Shown: positions 41,421 through 54,323, counted from the stretch's first letter. The stretch is DNA of 64,000 nucleotides from Liopterus haemorrhoidalis (GCA_963971575.1 OZ020618.1:3722501-3786500), one strand, 5' to 3'. The notes: generated by a model not told the origin, from the sequence alone. A program made the numbers and translations.

Positions 41421-41989
41421 ACCGAAAACAATTAATACTCTTAAAAAAATACTCTTGATGTTGGTGGAATATTGCAATGTTTGAAAAAGTCATGAAAATA
41501 TATAGTTTAAAAAGCGTAGTAAATTTATATCTTTAGATTTATATTTTCTGAAAGAATTTCTGTAATTTTTTTTTTCCTCTTTACTGTAATTCCTTTTATG
41601 TGCCTTAAATCGTTTCCGTACATCATAAAAACAATTATTATAAAAGTGTAGAACGGTAAAAACAGAGGATATTAATAATCTAGTTTACTTTTATAAAAGA
41701 CTTTTTTGACAAAGTTATTAAATTTGAGAAGGCAGGTAATAATTTTTATCCTGCGGTGTCATTTTACACCTCGCTATTCAACCCCGTGTTTGCGCCTTGC
41801 GTGCAAATTACCAGTCAGATAACACCCCTATGAAGGGTGGAATCATAAACGTATTAAACTATAGAGAATGTAAAACAACAAAACTGTTGAAATATTCAAA
41901 GCAAAAAAATTTTAAACAGATTTATATCAATTTTTAAAACTCTTTTAAGTTGATGTAACAAAATTAAAGTATTAAAGGTGGATTAATAG
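41421..41989. other. Spacer, nothing recognised
   Basis: No supported feature. Confidence 0.4.
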
Positions 41990-42470
41990 AAATATAAAAC
42001 TATAGAGATCCACCACTTGTGGATTAATAGAACTATGAAAAAACTGGTCATCTTTTGAAGCTATCCACGAATCGATCCAATTTTTTACTTCTTCATAAGA
42101 CCGAAAGTGCTGGTCATCCAGGCCGTGTACCATTGATCGAAACAAGTGATAGTTAGAGAGAGAAACGTCTGGATAATACGGCGGGTGGGGTAGGACTTCC
42201 CATTTCAACGTTTCCAGGTATGTCTTGACCACTTTCGTAATATGGGGTCGAGCATTGTCGGTATGCTATGCCGGTCTTCGACGTGAAAATCACCGTTCTT
42301 GAAGCGTTGAAACCACTCACGACACGTTCTTTCACTAATAACGGCCTCACCATAAGTATTTGAAAACATTCTATGAGGCTCAGCGGCAGATTTCTTCATA
42401 TTGAAGCAGAAAATTAAAATCTCCCGCAAATGACGAGAATTTGGCTCGTAAACTGACATTTTCAATCGAG
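41990..42470 (-). pseudogene. Mariner (mauritiana/mellifera-like) transposase relic
   Basis: Minus strand: MKMSVYEPNSRHLREILIFC at 42465, FNMKKSAAEPHRMFSNTYGE, ISERTCREWFQRFKNGDFHV (HTH). Then the frame shifts and jumps to MVKTYLETLKWEVLPHPPYY, PDVSLSNYHLFRSMVHGL, HFRSYEEVKNWIDSWIASKD. The usual SPDVAPSDYHLF is here YPDVSLSNYHLF, so the third catalytic Asp is Asn, and the middle third including the other two Asp is deleted. Confidence 0.88.
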
Positions 42471-43923
42471 AATAACTTTATGATGCAGACACAAATCGAC
42501 TAATGTTTTTATGGGGTTATGTTCACAGATGCCCAAGTTTATTGCATGACGTCTATGATCTATATATTTCGACCACTACTTACCACTAAAGCCATCTATT
42601 GGAAAACGGCGGAAGCAAAGTTGTAAATCTAATACAAGGCAACAGCAGCATTGCGTACTTAAACGCGTATATGTTTATTTGTATTTATCGGTATTTTTAT
42701 AATAAAAGCTTTTGAATGATTAATTTGTGATGGTGTTGCCATAATTTTGCAGTGTTAGAGCCATGGTTCCTTGGCTCTTCATAAGGAGCCGCCACTGTCT
42801 GAAGATCTATTTGGACTGGACAAGAATTATAAGTGTATACGTGTATATGCAAACAGTAAAATATGGAAAACCTCACCTGGCCTCTATACAAGGCTTGACA
42901 GATTAAGAGCTTTACTGTTTAAGAATTTTAAAGTGTCTTGGTAAATTCTTAAACGCTCCGATCTTTGGAAATTAGAAAGCTGATGTAGCCCAAATCGACC
43001 GAACTTTTACAAATGCCGGTAATCGTGTATGATCATGTTAATAGCTGAGGATCAAATTTTAAGTTGATGTTCTATTACCGCATAAGTAGCTTTATTGTTT
43101 TCTTCAAGTATCTTATTAGCAGCAGCATGTTTTCAGCAAAACTCTACGATGGTTTGTCTGAGAACAAAGTTTTCGATCAATGCAGACTCTTTCAATTTTC
43201 TCTTAAACTTGTTTCCCTCAAACATTAAGGGTTAGCATCTCTCCATTTTTAAATGGTGTCAATTTTCCCAAGCATATTCGGCCTATTTGGAACTATAAAT
43301 ATCACCCTGGTGAACTTTCAACAATAAGCGTAAAAAGAAAGTAAAACAAACCTACGACATTTTTAATATTTTCCTTATTTATTTTCTACGCCAATGTTTC
43401 TCGCTGTTTAACATAACATTTTAGCGTACGTCAAAAATTGCTAACACAAAGAAATAACGTTGCGTATCACAATTGTATCAGGTTATTATATTTTTTCACG
43501 TGACGTGAGTTGAGGAGGAAAGTCAGCCGATAGCGCAATTATCTTTCACGAATGTCTTACATTAAAGATAACAAATTGTAACGATGATGGCGCGTGGCGT
43601 GTTTCTAATCACAGGACTACGAAGGCACACCCAGAACAAATTTGACTCGCAATCACGTGTAATGTCTCTTTCACGATGATCTTATCCTGACACGCCCGGA
43701 CACTAACAAGCCAGCGCCTTTTCGGGATGATTTTCAGTCTGCCACACCTGGAACAGAGACGGAGAATTTAGCTTCAAGACAAAAAAATATCATTCCATTC
43801 CCTTGACATTATCACAACCTTAGTAAAAACTATTCCAATTTGACCTGATTTTATTTTTTCTGGTCAATACATATTATAAATTACGAGGTTGGTAACACTG
43901 CAAGTTAGATGATGCAACAACTA
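42471..43923. other. Spacer, nothing recognised
   Basis: Mixed AT-rich sequence, no supported ORF or element ends. Confidence 0.4.
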
Positions 43924-45142
43924 CGAGGTGTGTAAATTAAGTAACCGGAATGCCTTTTTAATTTTTTTTTTATTCGAATAGAATTACAATTCAATATTGT
44001 CTCCCTCAAAATAACTTCCTTGAAAAGCCACACAGCGCTGAAGACGGTTATTCCAATCCTCATAGCAGTTCTGAAACTCGGATACTGGAATAGTTTTCAG
44101 CTGGTCGGTTATGGACGTTTCAATGTTTTCGAGTGTCCCAAAATGACGTCTCTTGAGGTGATTTTTCAATCTTGGGAAGAGGTAAAAGTCACAGGGACTC
44201 AAGTCAGGCGAATAAGGAGGCTGAGGAGCCACAGGAATGTTTTTACTGGCCAAAACCTCGTTTATTGAAATTGTTGTATGACAAGAATTTTTCTCATCCC
44301 CAATTCATTGGTCAAAAACTGAACGGTAGTCAAATTCAACTCTTCCTCGATCATTCTGACTGTCAACAGATGATCTGAAAGCACAAGATCCCGGATTCTG
44401 TCGACATTTTCATCGGTTCTTGAAATTTTTCTCATCCCCAATTCATTGGTCATAATATGATGGTGGACAGTCAAGATCGTCTAGATTTAGACAAGTGATA
44501 GAACCCAAGTGGAGTTGGGTTGAGTTGAACTTAGGTAGTGGAATTCAGCACGGTGACTGAGTGATTTACTTAATCAAATACTTAATCAGGATTGTTTTTA
44601 CTGGCCAAATCCCGTTTATTAAAATTGCTGCGTGACGAATTTTCTGATGAACGGTAGTGTGAGTCAAATTTAACTCTTCTTCAATCATTCTGACTGTCAA
44701 CCGACGATCTGAATGCACAAGATCCCGGATTCTGTCGACATTTTCATAGGTTCTTGAAGATGAAGGCCTTCCGCTGCGTGATTCATCTTCAATCAACTCT
44801 CTTCCTTCTAAAAATGGCTTAAACCACCAAACCTGGGTCCTTGACAAAACACTGTCTCCGTAGGCCTGCTGAAGTTTTGCAAAAGTTTCCTGTTACTGTG
44901 CCTAAGTCTGAAGCAAAACCTGATAGCACACCGTTGCTCGAAATGAATGTCACTCATTATTTAGAACGCACTAGAAAAAACTGTTTCACGAAAAAAAAAT
45001 GCTACGGACAACAAAATTACTCTAGCGAGGTCAAACTCGTACTGAAAGCGAATCAAATGTTCACCTGCCGCCCCTCCCACGTCCCAAATGTTGCTAGATC
45101 AAACTCTATGTTGCCAGTCTGGTTCTTAATTTACACACCTCG
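43924..45142 (-). mobile_element. Mariner element with both ends, internally duplicated
   Basis: 1,219 bp between TA dinucleotides; ends CGAGGTGTGTAAATTAAGTA and the inverted TTAATTTACACACCTCG. Transposase pieces on the minus strand: the N-terminal region at 44940-44840 (AKLQQAYGDS-like, SRTQVWWFKPFLEGRELIED), linker SRSGRPSSSRTYENVDRIRD, then HSDRRLTVRMIEEELNLTHT, and the C-terminal PYSPDLSPCDFYLFPRL near 44200. The stretch encoding NVDRIRDLV...EEELNLT occurs twice (44600-44760 and 44285-44420). Stops and frame changes make it inactive. Partial relatives lie at 5683 and 46731. Confidence 0.85.
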
Positions 45143-45674
45143 TATATACAATATTTCCTTTCGGTTTTGTAGTAAGAATGTTTTAAAAAATTAGAATTTC
45201 AATGAAGAAAATCAATTACTTTGTAAACTCTATTAAAAACATTAATTATATTCTAGTTATCAATTAAAATAGTTTACCCACTTTTCAGATTAGTACTTTA
45301 TTTACAATTCGATGGTAAACATTGCATAAAAACCCATTTCCTCTTTTCATTTAAATCAATTAATTAACTGTTCCTTCAGTTGAGGTCTGGATCTGTTTTC
45401 CCTTTTTTAATTAAGCGCACTTAACGTTTCATTCAACGCTATTCATCGCTAGTCGACATCCACCAATACCTACCCAGATTAAAACACCAGCTGAACTATA
45501 TTAAAATTTATTAAAAGAAGATAATATTTTCCATTAATATTGGCAGGAAGGTATACAATTACACCGCGACTAACCTAAAAACAGATCGGTTTTATTTATA
45601 TCCAGGTACACTGTAAAGCTGCGTTCCGAGCTCTTTAAATTAGTTAATTGTTCACTGTGCATTGTGGATTAGTA
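45143..45674. other. Spacer, nothing recognised
   Basis: No supported feature. Confidence 0.4.
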
Positions 45675-45887
45675 CGAGGGTCATCTCAAAACTATTTCTT
45701 TTAATCCGTGTGGTTGGCGGGAAAAGTCTCAGGGAATTTGCGTCTGGGTGTAGTGGCAGCACTGTAAAATTCCTATGCGCGTGCGTCGATCGATCCGGCA
45801 GTCAGGCTCCAGCCACTATGAAGACTCCACTTGCTCCTACCACCGATTGCGAAGTTCGTGGTGTTATTCGTTGTTTGACGCCAAAAA
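45675..45887 (+). pseudogene. 5' end of another mariner family
   Basis: After TA the end reads CGAGGGTCATCTCAAAACTA. At 45818 a frame opens MKTPLAPTTDCEVRGVIRCL, the N-terminus typical of one mariner lineage ('TTADCEVRAVIRFL...'). It is cut off after 'TPK' where family A begins. Confidence 0.75.
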
Positions 45888-45892
45888 TAAAA

Positions 45893-46138
45893 ATTGATGT
45901 GAAGTGTGAATTTTCACACATTGCAGGGTTTCGCAGGTATATAATAAGTAAAGGCTGCATGCTGAGTGTGTAGGACAAATTTTGCTTTGTAGTAATCACG
46001 GCAAAATGAACGATATTTTTAAAATAATTTATCGTCTGTTAATCAAGGTCTTTAAAAACAAATTTTATGTTAAAATATGTTTTTGTTAATTTTAATTCGA
46101 ATACCTAATACCATTATTTAGGTTTTTAAATATGTATA

Positions 46139-46187
<49 letters not shown>

Positions 46188-46190
46188 GGT
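45893..46190 (+). mobile_element. Family A left end (long variant)
   Basis: Starts TTGATGTGAAGTGTGAATTT, hairpin TCACACAT, GCAGGGTTTCGCAGGTATAT, then the variant-specific 'ggctgcatgctgagtgtgtagg' and 'taatttatcgtctgttaatc' blocks, and ends in a (TA)n tract at 46144-46184. The right part is missing and another repeat begins at 46185. Confidence 0.75.
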
Positions 46191-46730
46191 GTTTGTTTGA
46201 AATGGGGCACCCCGAAAATCTCCTTTATTTGTAAAGATACAAAAAATCTTCAGAACAAAAGTTAAACTAGACAAAAAGGCCCATCTAAAGGTTACTATAA
46301 GAATTCTGAGGCACTTCCGGTTTCACCGGAAATGATGTCAACTTTTTATCTAACATAGCGAATCGATAATTTTATATTTTTTTCCTAAAAGTACATTAAA
46401 TTAGCTTTACAATGACACCAAAAAGTCATATTTTTATGTTAACCATTTCAAAATGGCGACCATTTATTTACAAAATAATAATCAACATAAGTTTTACAAA
46501 GTTGAACGTAGCAAACTTTGAAAACAATAAAAAAAGAAGCAAAATATCTCTAAAATAAACTGTTATAATTAGTTATTATATGAAATAACTTAAATTTTAA
46601 TTTTTCAATTAAATGTTTTATAAATAACAAGAGTTTAATAGTTTATTTTGCTAATTTTTCTAAATAGTCAAATAGTTTATTTTAGAGATATTTTGTTTCT
46701 TGTTTCTTGCTATGAAAATTAGGATTGTAA
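46185..46730. other. Possible terminus of an unidentified DNA transposon
   Basis: 'ACAGGGTGTTTGTTTGAAAT' followed by 'ggggcaccccgaaaatctcc' resembles the ends of several insect DNA transposons, but no matching inverted end or coding region was found downstream. Confidence 0.35.
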
Positions 46731-47013
46731 AATCACCTCAAGGAACGTCATTTTGGGACACTCGAAAACATACAAACGTCCCACTGTGTGGCTTCCCAAG
46801 GAAGTTATTTTGAGGGAGAAAATATTGAATTCTCCGTAACCGACCAGCTGAAAACTATTCCAGTATCCGAGTTCCAATACTGCTATGAGGATTGGAAGAA
46901 CCGTCTCCAGCGCTTTGTGGCTTCCCAAGGAAGTTATTTTGAGGGAGACAATATTAAATTGTAATTCTATTCGAATAAAAAAATCAGTCCGGTTATTTAA
47001 TTTACAAACCTCG
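46731..47013 (+). pseudogene. Mariner 3' fragment
   Basis: Corresponds to the 3' end of the element at 43924-45142: the frame around YCYEDWKNRLQRFVASQGSY and FEGDNIKL, then a TIR ending TTTACAAACCTCG before TA. A portion (VASQGSYFEGENI) is duplicated just upstream (46790-46830). Confidence 0.75.
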
Positions 47014-47668
47014 TAGATGATTTTTATAGTTATTTTTACATGATTGTTTTTCATCTTCTGTTTCTAAATCCTCAATGCTTTTGTAATATTGTCCCCCGGT
47101 GTTCCGCAATAGAATTCCGACAATGGTCTGTTTGATATGCATACAGTTCTTTGGTCTCTGGTATTCAGTGTGGTATTAGCCGCGAATGATCTGAACAGAT
47201 CTTTGAAGTGTGTAATGTGTAACCGATGCTTTTCTCGCTAGGGAACGAGACACAAACATATATTCTGTTTACAGATTATTCCTTGATACACGGACATTAA
47301 ACAGTGCTACTCAAAGGTTAAAAAATCTGAATAAATAAAAATTGAAAGTATCTTTACTCTTAAGATCTACCGGATTAATTTTTGTCCACGCATAAACTGT
47401 TAAGAGTCAGATTTTTTCAGATATGTTACCATTTTGTATACCACGTGTGTATACCATTCACAATTTAACACTTTGAGCTCACCGGTAGCTCACACCTCTT
47501 CTATATTGACGACCCGCCAAAAAGCACATGGGACTGAACGTGTTAAAAATATATCGGTTGGCCATGAATTTCTAGTTAGTGGTTTACTGGTGGTTTACAA
47601 TAAAGTGGTTTCTTTTTTAATACTAGGGTTGCCTTTTATATTACGGGATTTGAGATCAAAAACAATAT
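47014..47668. other. Spacer, nothing recognised
   Basis: No supported feature. Confidence 0.4.
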
Positions 47669-48624
47669 CGTCGGCTGAAAATAATAAGGTTGTATGTGAC
47701 ATTTTTTGTCAAATGCGCTTTTCAATACTATAGAGTTGTTTGTCACGTAACCTACTTGTTCCAATAATTTCCATAAGATAGCATTACCGGTGTCGGAGAA
47801 AAAAGCAGAAAACCATAGTTGTATGTCTTAAAAAATAAAAAACTTACAAAACATAGTTGTATGTAAACATACACACTTGTATTTAATTGTTTTTTTTTTT
47901 TTTTTTAATTCATAATTTATGGTTGTATGTTTGACATACAACATCTTTTATGTTAAATATAAAACATCTTTTTCGGGCACCTGGGTTACAAAAAATATTA
48001 AAAAGAATAAAACAAGGTCTTGAAGACTTGTTAAATATATTTAGAGACATTAAGGTTTCTACAAATAAAAATCCCTTACCAGAAAACAAGATAATCGCTG
48101 GAAATCTATGCTGGATTGGATGCCTACTATGAATAAATCGTATTATGAAACAATATTGCCAAGAAAGTAAATCTCAAGAAAATAATAAAAATACAATTTA
48201 TTTCGTTTAATTTTTTTTATTTCGAATGTTTCAGTTTCAGTTCAAATTATCTTAAAGATTAATGTTTAATTTGTTATTATTTTGCAAGCATATTGTTTAA
48301 TTTGTGTTATTTAATCAAATAAAAATTTAATACGTAACTAACATTTCCTTTGCCTTTTCTGGTACTTTTTTTCTGGTTTCTGGTTTTTCTTAATCACAAA
48401 GTTGTATGTTCATTTTTCAAATTGTTAGAATGGTATTATTCAATTTTATTTTATTTTTTCAAAATAATGCTTTAATGACAATAACATATCAATATATAGT
48501 TATTAAAAAAATTTCTTCCTTGTATTGTAACCTTATATTGGTTGTTTCCATGTCAAAATTTCTGAAGCTTGTTTTCTCAAATGTAATACACTTCGACATA
48601 CAACCTTATTATTTTCATCCGACG
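47669..48624. mobile_element. 956-bp TIR element, superfamily unknown
   Basis: 29-bp inverted ends with one mismatch: CGTCGGCTGAAAATAATAAG followed by GTTGTATGT on the left, and ACATACAACCTTATTATTTT followed by CATCCGACG on the right. The word GTTGTATGT recurs inside at least four times (47815, 47858, 47922, 48402). An inner frame (47962-48132) reads FRAPGLQKILKRIKQGLEDL, LNIFRDIKVSTNKNPLPENK, IIAGNLCWIGCLL and could be the C-terminal part of its transposase. I do not recognise it. Confidence 0.7.
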
Positions 48625-48636
48625 ATTTATCAACAA

Positions 48637-48890
48637 AAGTCATGGAGATCAATACATTTTTGCATGCGTTTGAACCAATTTTCGAAGCACTTTTTTCACT
48701 CCGATTGAGGCTTTTTCCACTGCGATTGACAAATTAAGTGGGATCCAAGGCGAACAAATCTTTTGACGACTAAATGTTCATGCAATAGTGAATGAATGCT
48801 GGTCCCACTAATGCCCAAGGATACCTCAATCTCACGATAAGTCATATGACTATCTTGAAGTATCAATCCACACACAGCATTTCATTTCGA
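48637..48890 (-). pseudogene. Mariner transposase relic, same family as 26.9-28.3 kb
   Basis: Minus strand reads SHMTYREIEVSLGISGTSIH, SLLHEHLVVKRFVRLGSHL, then jumps to ENWFKRMQKCIDLHDF. This is the second HTH followed directly by the extreme C-terminus, so the catalytic core has been deleted. It ends next to the 956-bp TIR element. Confidence 0.78.
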
Positions 48891-50232
48891 TACAAGTGAC
48901 AGCGTACAAATATTACATTCTTTAAATAGATGAATGTAAACGTACTAAACTTGACGTCACATTTTTTGTGACGTTTCAAGTGACGCAACTGCACTGTTTC
49001 GCCGATTTCCCTATACCTAATTTTACGTAGTTAACCATTTATTAGTTCTCACGAATGTCCACTGATTTTAGACTATTATCTGGAGTTTTAAAAATGTTAT
49101 TGAATGTAAATGATGTATCCGGGTCGTGTATGAAACTTTTGGGGACTTGAGTAATATATTTTCACTGTCATCCAGTATATTATCCAAGTGGTAATTCTCG
49201 TTTTTCGTTTTAACATGAACGTCTGAGTAAACACGTTCGCCGCATCAGGATTTAGCTGTGTTTAGTTTTCGGTACGGAGTTCTCCCATTCCCAAAGCTTT
49301 TGTCTTTTCAATTGAAAGAGTAGACGGAATGAATTCTCAATTCTTGTGTCTGTGAATAAAACTAAAGTATTCTTTTAGATGGCTCGAACAGAGATCTCGG
49401 AGGGGTAATGCCGCGTGTTTTGCTTCGCTGACAATAACAATCCCTTAAAGCAACACTGCATTAAAGTTAAATTCACTTAGTCTTCTTTTATCATAATATT
49501 ATCATTTGCTCCCACTTTTCAATTCATTAAAATTATTACTCGCTTTTAACACATAAAAAATATTTCAACAATCTCTACCTCAAATTTAATTAAGGTAATT
49601 AAATAATAAGTTATCGTGGCTCTGTGGTACAACGTGGTGCTACGGACCATAAGGAAATGGGTGCAAATTTCAAACCTCACAAAAATTTCAACTTTCTTTT
49701 GTTTATCTTAAATAAGCCTAATATTTATTTGACGCTTTTCTAGCAAGCGATTCCTTTACATAATTTTGATTTTAGTAGTTTGAGGACAAATTTAAAGATA
49801 TTTTGGTGTTTTTCTTTAATGCTGAATATATTTCCCTTTTATTTCTTGTCATTTTACCATAATCGAATCCCAATATTACTTTATCATTATTAAATGAATA
49901 CGGTGAAATCATTTTTCTGTTTTTCTTATCTTGACACGTCATGTATTATTTAGGTTATGAAAATTCAAATATCGTATCACGCCCCTGTTCTGGGTGAGGT
50001 ATTCGGGGGTGATGGGGCCATTAAGAGAATGGAGCCCCACCCTTTGAAAGGGCAAATTCGCGTCACAATACGCCGGCGATCAGAACATCAGTCAATGGGG
50101 AAGGTCGAGATATTTGACAATGCAGTGCAGTACGGAATTCCATCAAAATAAAATTTTACAGAAAATATTATGTTATATATTATTTCTGTATGCAGACGAT
50201 GCGAAAATATTTAACAACCCATAAAGGGATCA
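48891..50232. other. Spacer, one unrecognised small ORF
   Basis: 49957-50151 (+) could encode 64 aa (MKIQISYHAPVLGEVFGGDG, then KRMEPHPLKGQIRVTIRRRS) in less AT-rich sequence, with no known motif. 49610-49680 has a vaguely tRNA-like stretch without box B. Neither is claimed as a gene. Confidence 0.35.
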
Positions 50233-50530
50233 CAGTATATATTGGTTCGTACAACTCCTCAAGAGGAGCAAAGGGTTTCTACAAAACATCGCCATCTTAT
50301 CCGGTTCTGGGCTAAGGTCTTAATTTCGCCCCAGGTCTTTCCCATATCTTTAATTTCTCTGTCCACTGTTCGCCTCCATGTGAGCTTGGGTCTTCCGACC
50401 TTTCGTTTTCCTTGAGGGTTCCATTGGAACGCTCGTTTCGTGATGTTGTCTGTCTCTCGTCTGAGTATGTCCCATCCACTTCTACTTTCGCAACTGTATT
50501 TCCCGTCTTATTTCTGTTTGCCCTGTTTTC
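50233..50530 (-). pseudogene. LINE C-terminal fragment
   Basis: Minus-strand frame FQWNPQGKRKVGRPKLTWRR, TVDREIKDMGKTWGEIKTLA, QNRIRWRCFVETLCSS then stop near 50266. This is the widespread 'WNPQGKRKRGRPK-TWRR ... DR-RWR--V-ALCS' tail of RTE-like LINEs. Nothing of the catalytic domain remains. Confidence 0.85.
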
Positions 50531-50570
50531 TGCCAAAGATCCTGTTTTCTGCCAATTTTTTTTGCCAATA

Positions 50571-51555
50571 TTTCGCAGGTATTTAGTAACTGAATGATGA
50601 TTATTTGGGCTGCCAAAACAAATTTTATGTCAAAATATTTTTTTATGAATTTTAATTCGAATGCCTAATACCATTATTTAAGTTTCTAAATATGTGTAGT
50701 ATTTTTTTATATAGCAAGGTTCATTAAGATTTGGAAAATTGTGCCTATGGCTTCAATTGATTGCTTAAATCATAAGCCCCGCCCTCTGATTTCGTATACA
50801 ATCAAACATAGAATTAAATTATAATTTCAACACTTCCCACTGGTTATTAAATTTACGCTTTTAAAAATTAAATGCAACATTTACCAAAATATAACTAGAA
50901 TTTTGACAAAATAATTTAAACAAAATAAAAATGCAAAAAAAAAACAGAAAAATAAAATTGACAGGAATCGAACTCTAGTTTGCAAATTACAAAGCAACGA
51001 CGAAACGCACGACGCTATGAGTGCTTACTTATCTACTGTGTTACATAGCGAATTAAATATTTAACACATTTTAATTAAAAACACAAAAAATGCGTTATTT
51101 TCTGAAAACATAATCTGATCAAAAATTCCTATTGTAATATTCCGGTTCACACCAATGTACATTACTTAGAATTTTTTCAGATTTTTAGTTTAAACCATCT
51201 GGGCTACAGAGTGTGGGACAAATTTTTTTTTGCACAATTTTGGCAAAAATCGCATCAAAATAATTTATTTTGCAAAAATAAAATTTTGATCGTTAATCTA
51301 CGTACTAAGGGCTTTTATTTGATACCATACTCAGAATTAAAAAAAAAAAAAAATTCGGTGAGCACACATTTGTTTATATTTTTAGAGGGATATGTTTTTT
51401 AGATGTTTTAGTATTTTTCCTATGTGCGGGTCAACGAGTTGTATAAGCATGCCAAATTTCAACTCTCTAGGTTTAGCCGTTTGGCAATTTTTACCGAACA
51501 CAAAGACAAAATGACGGTATAAGGGTTTTTTGGTCAGACCTACAAAACCCTAAAA
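50571..51555 (+). mobile_element. Family A repeat, copy near full length
   Basis: Left TTTCGCAGGTATTTAGTAAC, right TCAGACCTACAAAACCCTAA. tRNA-like core on the minus strand at 50965-51045 with box B GAGTTCGATTCC. The CAGA tract is almost absent here (only 'aacacaaagacaaaa'), showing that tract length varies widely between copies. Confidence 0.8.
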
Positions 51556-52506
51556 AAGCTACCTTCTTCGTGGTCCTTTTTATAAACTGATTATATTTAT
51601 CATTTTCTTTGTTGACTGGTTGTAATTAAATATATAAATAAATCAAACCATTTACATGTTATTTTGATTACAAGTACTTCAGAACATATTACATTCTATA
51701 CGCATAATGTCCCTAATATAATTAAATTTAGTAAAAATCTTTTTAAATTCGTATTTTATATATTTGAGGCAGTGATGTGTCCTCATTTTTGCCACTTCCA
51801 CGAATGAGCATGTAGTTAACTAAGTAAATATTCGTAGCTGAAGTAAATGTTGAACATCTGTGTAATGGTTGTGAATGTTCCGCCAAGAACCGCAAAAGAC
51901 GGTAGTTTTTAATTCCTTAAAATGCTTCGCATTAGAAAAATGAAAATGTGTAGAGATAATATGTATAATTTTATTTCAACATGAAAGCTATGATAATTTA
52001 AAAGGAGAAAAGTTAATTTTAAAGATGCTTTAAGTAAAAAAAAATACTAAAAGATTCTTTTAGGAATTAAATAAAAACTAAATACAGCAATATCTTTTTA
52101 GAGAGGTGTTGAAAAATGCCGTTACTGAAATATTTTGCGTTGTTTAAAACTTTTATTATTTTTCAGCGTAATTTAAAAAAATCTAATTACGGATTTCATT
52201 GACAGAACATGCAACTTGTACTACATATATGTAAGGCGGGTCACATAATTTTTATTTTGGATTGTTTTAAACAATATTGTGTCTTATAACTATTATACAT
52301 TCAAGGGTGAACTATCCATATATTGTTCGGTGCAATCACAGGGTTGTATTGGGTGGAGGCAGTTTTCAGCCTTCAAGGAAATATTTTCACTCAACCAAAT
52401 AGGAATGAGCGGGGCATTGAAGCGGGGGGAATGAAGGTTTTGTAGGGCGATTTTGGCACATTTAATTAATAAAATTTCTTTTTTTCACAATTTTTAAATG
52501 TTTAAG
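51556..52506. other. Spacer, nothing recognised
   Basis: No supported feature. Confidence 0.4.
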
Positions 52507-52655
52507 ACGCCGACCGGCGTAGCGTAGTGGTAACACATGTGCTCTGCGTTGCAAAGGTCTCAGATTTGAATCCCGTTCAGGCATGGAAATTTTCTCAAAT
52601 AAAAATTGTCCTGGCTAATTGCCACAGCAGCAAAGGCCATTAAATTAAAAAATAT
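52507..52655 (+). mobile_element. tRNA-derived SINE, copy 4
   Basis: Head GCCGACCGGCGTAGCGTAGT, GGTAACAC; box A TAGCGTAGTGG; box B GATTTGAATCCC; tail 'ttgtcctggctaattgccacagcagc' ending in an A/T-rich 3' end. Confidence 0.82.
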
Positions 52656-52724
52656 ATATATATATTTAAGACTTATTTCTGCACTGATCGAATGAATATA
52701 TTGAATACCATACTGAAAAAAATT

Positions 52725-53490
52725 ATGTGAAGTGTGATTTTCACACATTTCAGGGTTTTGTAGGTATTTAATAAGTGTAAGAAGCCAACAAAATAGTGGA
52801 TGTCTAGGACAATATTTTTTCTATAATCACATTAATATCAACAGTTTTTTAAAAATCATTTAATTCGTGATATGAGTACTAAGAGCTTTCATTTAATTAT
52901 ATTAAACTAATTTTAAATAATTTGCGAAAATTTCAGCACAATAAAATTTAAATTAGATAATCCCTTAGTATCTAAGTCTTCATTAAATTAATAAAAAATA
53001 TATTGATTATAGCTTCAAATTATGGCTTAATTTTATTCAGTTTTAGAAAAATATTTCTCACTATTAACAATGTGTTATTTGATTTATAGGTATCTCACTA
53101 GTATAGAAGATGTATTTCTCTTTGATACCTTAAAAACAAAAAACTCAAACAATAGGTTGAATCATGACGTATTAGCAAAATAGTAAGTGGAGCTTACACA
53201 CATATATTCAATTCTCAGTTGTTAAAATTTTTTTATTATATTTTTAATTTTAGCCATAAATATAAAAAATGCATAACATTATTAGCCATATTTTTTTCAA
53301 AAACACAAAACAATATGATCAAAAATTCCTTTTGTACGTTTCCAGTTCAGATCAATGTACATTACTTAAAATTAACCTTTTCACGATTCTGCGTTTGGCT
53401 ATAATTTCTACCGTACAGACAGACAGACACATGAGTCACGTTATAAGGTTTTATTGGTGGTCATACCTGCAAAATCCTCAAAATGGGCCG
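52725..53490 (+). mobile_element. Family A-related repeat, diverged copy
   Basis: Left ATGTGAAGTGTGATTTTCAC and CAGGGTTTTGTAGGTATTTA; right 'ctaccgtacagacagacagacac...ggtcatacctgcaaaatcct'. Interior differs strongly from the other copies, so it may be a sister subfamily. Confidence 0.65.
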
Positions 53491-54206
53491 ATAAGACTTT
53501 CAAATCACCTCGTTTACTCGACACTAAGCCAACTTGATGTTATCAATCCGCCCCTGGTACATTAATTTAAGATTTTTTAAAATACATACATACATGGAGT
53601 GAAATAAAAAAGGTGTAGCTAGGTAGAAGCATTATCATAACATTCATCTAAACATAGAGATTAATTCAAAAGCTGTCGCTATCTGTATACATCTTAGTTC
53701 AGACATATCTACAGGTCACCGTCAGTTGACGATAACACTCGGTTTAACATCGCAATCCTCGAGCAGCGAGCGAATGGTGAAATGAAACCAAAGAAGGGGG
53801 GATTGAAGAGAAAAGGGCGAAGGTCTGTTCAGAGGGAAAACGAAGCTGCTTTTTCCTGCAATGGGCAGCATTTACTCTACGGCATCTTTTGTTCATGCAT
53901 GACCGATGATTAAGATAGAAAAGAGACTGCTGTAATCAGTACTGCTGTATACTGCACTCTGAATAACGGATTCATAGACGTACCAAAGAATATTTCAATC
54001 AAAATTATATATTCAAAACAACTTAGAGAAATTAGAACAAAAATACTATCAACACTATACGAGGGTATGTTTTTACAAACTACCACTAGATGGCCATATT
54101 GAAATGTGTCATTACTATATTCGTAAAAATTGATATTTGTTATTGTGAAATCAATGGCAGGTGTTTTTTTACAGTGAACATTTCTATTATTTTATAATTT
54201 TTACCG
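53491..54206. other. Spacer, nothing recognised
   Basis: No supported feature. Confidence 0.4.
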
Positions 54207-54323
54207 ACCGCCAACATATATAAGGGAGGTATTGTGATCATACCGATTTTGACATTTCGATGGATCTCCACGAATTGAGGTCCCTACATAACGTTTTGAC
54301 TATTTTTAGCATGATGTCTGTCG

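Noticed and set aside
46144..46184. (TA)n tract as an independent regulatory element
   Set aside because: It sits at the same inner position as the TA tract of other family A copies, so it belongs to the repeat.
49957..50151. 64-aa ORF as a real gene
   Set aside because: Short, no motif and no neighbouring exon signals; listed only as a spacer remark.
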